A stretch of 9,881 bases of DNA from contig JAGPGR010000051.1 in NCBI GenBank assembly GCA_018055865.1, positions 1-9,881 on the forward strand. Direction: 5' to 3'. The notes beneath the pieces are model-generated. The model saw only the letters and a program-made list of their open reading frames with translations, had not been told where the DNA came from and did not search any database. Position numbers and translations under genes: made by a program. Below, one piece after another: positions 6,834 through 9,881 of this stretch. Source of the DNA: Paludibacteraceae bacterium. GTDB taxonomy: Bacteria > Bacteroidota > Bacteroidia > Bacteroidales > Paludibacteraceae. Within the stretch, counting starts at the first letter, position 1. Each line of letters starts with the position of its first letter.

Positions 6834-7850
6834 TTAATTTACAATCAGCGAAACGGCTCTTTCGATTATAGTGTCAATTCCTTTTTCTTCATCCTGTTTG
6901 TTCATGTCTACTTTCACATCGGGGTCAATTCCCCATTCGGTATTTATCATCCCGGCATCGTACATGGGGCTTGCCGAAAAACGAACCATCCATCCGTTAG
7001 GGAGTTCGCTCGAGAGCGGCAGTCCGCCTCCACCGCCCGTTTTATCTCCCATTACGGTAGCGCTGGGAGCATATTTCATCCGGCCGACAAATTCGTTGGT
7101 GGCGCTGTAAGACATTCGGTTGGTGAGAATGACTACCGGTCGTTCCCATTTTATCTTTTTGTGTGGCACGGTGTACACTGCCGTTGGTTCCGAGAAGTCG
7201 GAATGCCCGTTGCCGGTTTTATGGCTTATGTATCCGGTGAGCGTTTTTTCCTTGAAAAAATAGGAAGCAAGCAGTTCGGAATTAGATACAAGTCCACCTC
7301 CATTGCCTCTTACATCAATAATAAGGCCTTTGCAACCGGCAAAAACTTCAAAAAGTGACCGGATATTCGAGTCGCTGAAGCCCGTCGAAAAACTGCCGTA
7401 ATACGCATAGCCTACCTGATTTCCGGCAATTTTACGGTAGCGGAATCCACCGGCTATCCGGTAAGCAGAGCCCAGATAACGATTGTTGAAAATAATTTCG
7501 TTGTTCAGATTTTCAGGGTAATCGGTGTACCATTTCCAGTAGCGGCTGCGGTCAAATTCGGAGTACAGGTTCACGTGACCGTCTTTCAGGTTGGTGAGCA
7601 TGTCACCCATCAGGTCGAAAAGTCCGTATTTGTTCGAAACAGTATCTACCCTGAGGGTGTATTCGGTGTGGATGGAATCCCAGTTTATGTTTTTATAATC
7701 AAGATAACAGTAACGATTGTCGATAATCTCCCACAGTGCATTCAAATTTCCCTTGTTTGTATTCACATGTAAATCAGGCTCTTCCATACAAGCCTGAAAT
7801 AAGCAGATAGTTGAAATTAAAACGATACTATGTCGGATATACCTATTCAT
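6834..7850 (-). CDS. S41-family serine peptidase, predicted lipoprotein
   Basis: The gene encodes 338 residues from the ATG at 7850. The frame is open to 7919, but the internal start gives a clear lipoprotein signal (MNRYIRHSIVLISTICLFQAC, lipobox LFQAC, Cys21) while the longer form buries it, so 7850 is chosen. The S41 (C-terminal processing peptidase-like) domain shows LKDGHVNL (88-95), GLIIDVRGNGGG (175-186), the nucleophile region NRMSYSATNEF with probable catalytic Ser249, and MGDKTGGGGGLP (267-278). No PDZ domain is evident. The protein is probably anchored to a membrane and cleaves peptides or proteins in the periplasm or at the surface; substrates are unknown. Its start overlaps the end of the DUF3316-like gene by 8 nt, which suggests translational coupling and joint function. 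Confidence 0.9.
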   Translation of the reverse strand: MNRYIRHSIVLISTICLFQACMEEPDLHVNTNKGNLNALWEIIDNRYCYLDYKNINWDSIHTEYTLRVDTVSNKYGLFDLMGDMLTNLKDGHVNLYSEFDRSRYWKWYTDYPENLNNEIIFNNRYLGSAYRIAGGFRYRKIAGNQVGYAYYGSFSTGFSDSNIRSLFEVFAGCKGLIIDVRGNGGGLVSNSELLASYFFKEKTLTGYISHKTGNGHSDFSEPTAVYTVPHKKIKWERPVVILTNRMSYSATNEFVGRMKYAPSATVMGDKTGGGGGLPLSSELPNGWMVRFSASPMYDAGMINTEWGIDPDVKVDMNKQDEEKGIDTIIERAVSLIVN

Positions 7851-8691
7851 AGGAATGAATAAAACTGGTTGGAATTTTATTTTTTTTACCTTTAAATGCG
7901 TATAAATGCATAACCGCACCTACCGAAAAAGTGATTGCATTTTTGCGATAAACAACCTCGTTGGCTGAGTATTTCAGGTAATCATGATGCAAACTTAGCC
8001 GTAATGTATTGAAATTAAATGGTATATCAAAATTAAAATACTGAAACCAGGCTCGTTTGTTGTGAAGCGAGCTGAAATGAAATGCATCGTTAGTATTATT
8101 CAGCACAAATAATTCATAATAACTCACATTTTGCATGGGAATGAACATACAGCCCATCAACGGACTTACAGCTCCGTACTGAATTCGCATATTACGGTTC
8201 CATAAATCAAACCGGTACTGAACTTCGGCAGTTGCGTTAATATCGGTGAAGAGGTCGAGTGAGAAAGGATTGTTCACGTTTCGGCCTAAATATTTGCCTC
8301 CCAGATCAATATCCCAGCTGGCTCCTGCCAGAAACATCACGTTGTCGGCCGGACGCATGTGGTAATTAACACCAAACATATAATTGGTATTGAAAAAAAG
8401 CATACTGTTTCTGCCGCTCGGATGGTTTCCTTTTCCAAGTTCCAGAAATAGGCGGTTGGAATAGGAAAGTTTATCGTTTTCAGCACTAAAATAGCGGCGT
8501 GAGTTGTTTTGAATTTTCACCTGAAATCCATTGTACTCAAATGGTGAAAGATACGGATCCAACAGTTCGACAAAACCGGCTCCGACTGTGGTGGAGGTGG
8601 TGGTGAGTGCCTGTTTTTCATTTTCAAATTCCTGAGCATGAACTACAATGAACAAAAAAGTAAGCAGGAAAAGTAGTATTATTTTTTTCAT
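7843..8691 (-). CDS. DUF3316-like outer-membrane protein
   Basis: This 282-residue protein has a strong signal peptide (MKKIILLFLLTFLFIVVHAQ, cleavage after Gln20). A Thr-rich TTTSTTVGAG segment (30-39) and LLDPYLSPFEYNGFQVKI (43-60) follow. The rest alternates hydrophobic and polar residues with many aromatics, as expected for a small outer-membrane beta barrel (for example NSMLFFNTNYMFGVNYHM, AEVQYRFDLWNRNMRIQYG, AITFSVGAVMHLYAF). From memory, the N-terminal pattern and overall layout match the Bacteroidota DUF3316 family, whose function is unknown; a profile search would settle this. It is the first gene of the minus-strand unit, 30-odd nt from a TACTTTTG -7 box, and its last codons overlap the S41 peptidase start by 8 nt. 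Confidence 0.78.
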   Translation of the reverse strand: MKKIILLFLLTFLFIVVHAQEFENEKQALTTTSTTVGAGFVELLDPYLSPFEYNGFQVKIQNNSRRYFSAENDKLSYSNRLFLELGKGNHPSGRNSMLFFNTNYMFGVNYHMRPADNVMFLAGASWDIDLGGKYLGRNVNNPFSLDLFTDINATAEVQYRFDLWNRNMRIQYGAVSPLMGCMFIPMQNVSYYELFVLNNTNDAFHFSSLHNKRAWFQYFNFDIPFNFNTLRLSLHHDYLKYSANEVVYRKNAITFSVGAVMHLYAFKGKKNKIPTSFIHSYE

Positions 8692-8720
8692 CAGGAATTC
8701 CGTTTTTTTACTGTAGTGTA

Positions 8721-8728
8721 CAAAAGTA
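8721..8728 (-). promoter_or_regulatory. Likely -7 promoter box for the six-gene minus-strand unit
   Basis: Read on the minus strand the bases are TACTTTTG, an exact TAnnTTTG match, placed so that transcription would start about 20 nt before the ATG at 8691. The -33 slot, 19 nt further upstream, holds only AATG, a weak match to TTTG. No equally good box occurs in the short gaps between the downstream genes. Confidence 0.5.
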
Positions 8729-8821
8729 AGAAATTATTTATAAAATTCATTTCCGATTCATGGAAAAGATGCACCGTTAATATTGCCACGCAGAAAGTCG
8801 GCAGAGATTTGTCCTGCATCT

Positions 8822-8850
8822 ATCTGATTTTTTTTACCGAAAAAACAGAT
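8822..8850. repeat. Hairpin with A/T stem upstream of the sirtuin promoter
   Basis: ATCTG (8822-8826) pairs with CAGAT (8846-8850). Inside this, a T run (8828-8835) pairs with AAAAAA (8840-8845) around the loop ACCG (8836-8839), leaving a small bulge of one A and two T. It is not followed by a U run in either direction and no gene ends nearby, so a terminator role is doubtful. A regulatory site or a relic of a repeat element is possible. Confidence 0.55.
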
Positions 8851-8879
8851 GTGGTGAAAAGCATTTGGTGAAAAAACAG

Positions 8880-8887
8880 TAATTTTG
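8880..8887 (+). promoter_or_regulatory. Likely -7 promoter box for the sirtuin gene
   Basis: TAATTTTG matches TAnnTTTG exactly. It lies 31 nt before the ATG at 8919, giving a leader of roughly 25 nt. The nearest TTTG (8864-8867) is only 12 nt upstream, too close for a normal -33 box, and the proper -33 position holds GAAA, so the promoter may be weak or activator-dependent. The direct repeat TGGTGAAAA covers this -33 region. Confidence 0.5.
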
Positions 8888-8918
8888 TATTCGATTAAAC
8901 ATCAAAAAATCCCGTAAT

Positions 8919-9617
8919 ATGAACAGGAAAGAAGAGTTGATTGTACTTACCGGAGCTGGAATGAGTGTGGAGAGCGGCTTGTCGACTTTCAGAGGTGGGG
9001 GCGGACTTTGGGACAATCACAAGGTGGAAGATGTAGCTACCCCCGAAGCCTGGTTTCGCAACCCGAAACTAGTACTCGATTTTTACAATTATCGTCGCAA
9101 AGAACTTCTGGGCGCTCAACCCAACGCCGGCCATCTGGCCCTGGCTGAACTCGAGAGTGAATACGAAGTCAGGATAATAACACAAAATGTGGACAATCTT
9201 CACGAACGTGCCGGCAGCAGTAGTGTGCTTCATCTGCACGGCGAACTGATGAAAGTGCGTTCTACCGGCCCTGGCGAAGAAGTTTATGATCTAACGGCTG
9301 AAAATTACGAAACTCATCCGGGCGACACATGTCCTCGAGGCTATCAACTCCGTCCTCACATAGTCTGGTTTGGCGAAGCAGTGCCCGAAATGGATCACGC
9401 TATCCGGCTTGTAGAACAAGCGGATATGTTGCTCATCATCGGTACTTCCATGCAAGTGTATCCGGCAGCCGGATTGATTCATTATGTGCGTTCCGGTGTG
9501 CCGGTTTATCTGATCGATCCTAACGAAGTGGGTGTGTATGGCCGACATATTACTGTGATTAAAAAAGGGGCAGGCGAGGGGATGAAGGAGTTTGTGAAAT
9601 TTTTGAAAAATAAATAA
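8919..9617 (+). CDS. cobB: Sir2-family NAD-dependent protein deacylase (CobB-like)
   Basis: Sirtuins remove acyl groups from protein lysines using NAD+, releasing nicotinamide and O-acyl-ADP-ribose. The 232 residues show GAGMSVESGLSTFRG (12-26) for NAD binding, TQNVDNLHERAG (88-99), the catalytic His107 in HLHGEL, RPHIVWFGE (145-153) and GTSMQVYPAAGL (175-186). Tyr56 and Arg59 in FYNYRR reproduce the Tyr-x-x-Arg pattern of class III sirtuins such as E. coli CobB and SIRT5, which prefer succinyl, malonyl or glutaryl groups. The four zinc-binding Cys of classical sirtuins are missing: only Cys138 remains in the region between HLHGEL and RPHIVWFGE. The gene stands alone between two intergenic regions. 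The family is certain; the acyl preference is inferred. Confidence 0.94.
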   Translation: MNRKEELIVLTGAGMSVESGLSTFRGGGGLWDNHKVEDVATPEAWFRNPKLVLDFYNYRRKELLGAQPNAGHLALAELESEYEVRIITQNVDNLHERAGSSSVLHLHGELMKVRSTGPGEEVYDLTAENYETHPGDTCPRGYQLRPHIVWFGEAVPEMDHAIRLVEQADMLLIIGTSMQVYPAAGLIHYVRSGVPVYLIDPNEVGVYGRHITVIKKGAGEGMKEFVKFLKNK

Positions 9618-9701
9618 TCCGGCTCCTTTGTTTTGATGGATGATTTCTCCCTGTTAATCAGAACAAGTTGTATAAACATTAAAGGATTTATTTTATTTGA
9701 T

Positions 9702-9881
9702 ATGAAAGCAAGAAATGTTAACCTGAATTATTATTTGATTGTTGCTCTTTTAGTATTCAATGTTAGTTTTGCAAAGCCACAATCCTCGAATCTCTCAGCA
9801 GGAGATGATTCACACGAATTGACAGTGTACGTTTTTCCAACATTGAAACCACTCGACTGGACAAGCCCGTCAAGTTTATAC
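9702..9881 (+). CDS. Start of an unrecognised secreted protein, 3' truncated
   Basis: An open frame of 60 codons runs from the ATG at 9702 to the right edge without a stop. It begins with a credible signal peptide: charged MKAR, a hydrophobic core YYLIVALLVFNVSF, and probable cleavage after FA at about residues 24-25. The mature start is Ser-rich and polar (KPQSSNLSAGDDSHE), followed by LTVYVFPTLKPLDWTSPSSLY. I do not recognise the family from these residues. It lies 84 nt after the sirtuin stop, and that gap shows no clear TAnnTTTG box or terminator hairpin. Confidence 0.65.
   Translation, partial: MKARNVNLNYYLIVALLVFNVSFAKPQSSNLSAGDDSHELTVYVFPTLKPLDWTSPSSLY

Larger units (their letters stand above)
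8692..8918. other. Divergent intergenic region between DUF3316-like gene and sirtuin
   Basis: These 227 nt hold no plausible gene. They contain the minus-strand -7 box (8721-8728), an A/T-rich hairpin (8822-8850), the direct repeat TGGTGAAAA (8852-8860 and 8866-8874) and the plus-strand -7 box (8880-8887). The piece from about 8752 to 8821 shows no recognisable element. Confidence 0.7.

Noticed and set aside
6615..7358. 247-codon plus-strand open frame antisense to the methyltransferase and S41 genes
   Set aside because: Its composition is rich in Phe, His and Ser with no recognisable motif, and both opposite genes have full catalytic motifs.
7851..7919. Longer start for the S41 peptidase at 7919
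   Set aside because: It lies inside the DUF3316-like coding sequence and would bury the lipoprotein signal that begins at 7850.
9599..9611. ATTTTTGAAAAAT inverted repeat as sirtuin terminator
   Set aside because: It lies inside the last codons of the gene, is purely A/T and has no T run after it.

Overview
The window looks like chromosomal DNA from a member of the Bacteroidota, most likely the order Bacteroidales. Three things point there. Protein families typical of the group are present: a DUF3316-like outer-membrane protein beside an S41 lipoprotein, a TonB-dependent receptor, and a sirtuin that has lost its zinc cysteines. Promoter-like -7 boxes match the Bacteroidota TAnnTTTG pattern. 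Shine-Dalgarno sequences are generally absent before the starts. There are no rRNA, tRNA, CRISPR, phage or transposase genes. Species-level identity cannot be read from the sequence.

Left part, plus strand (1-3000). The C-terminal half of an endonuclease/exonuclease/phosphatase-fold enzyme enters from the left edge. Housekeeping genes follow: gcvH (glycine cleavage H protein), purE (N5-carboxyaminoimidazole ribonucleotide mutase) and pgk (phosphoglycerate kinase). The gaps on both sides of purE are filled with short extragenic repeats. One is a GC-rich inverted repeat that supplies the last residues and stop codon of purE, and another is a 9-bp tandem array just before pgk. A hairpin with a T run at about 3056-3089 separates pgk from the convergent minus-strand genes and could terminate both sides.

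Middle part, minus strand (3088-8691). Six genes lie head to tail with gaps of at most about 35 nt and one 8-nt overlap, so they probably form one transcription unit. In transcription order they are: DUF3316-like outer-membrane protein, S41 peptidase lipoprotein, SpoU/TrmH-family RNA 2'-O-methyltransferase, secreted TPR protein, SUI1/YciH translation factor, and TonB-dependent receptor. A TAnnTTTG-type box lies just upstream of the first gene. The unit mixes cell-envelope and RNA/translation functions. The first two genes are probably functionally linked, but the role of the pair is unknown.

Right part, plus strand (8692-9881). A 227-nt divergent intergenic region carries promoter-like boxes for both directions, a long A/T hairpin and a direct repeat. 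It is followed by a Sir2-family NAD-dependent deacylase with the Tyr-x-x-Arg motif of class III (desuccinylase/demalonylase) sirtuins. The start of an unrecognised secreted protein runs off the right edge.

Most of the window is ordinary core genome. The points most worth following are the uncharacterised DUF3316/S41 pair and its six-gene unit, the zinc-cysteine-poor sirtuin, and the repeats around purE. I see no convincing new defence or mobile system.
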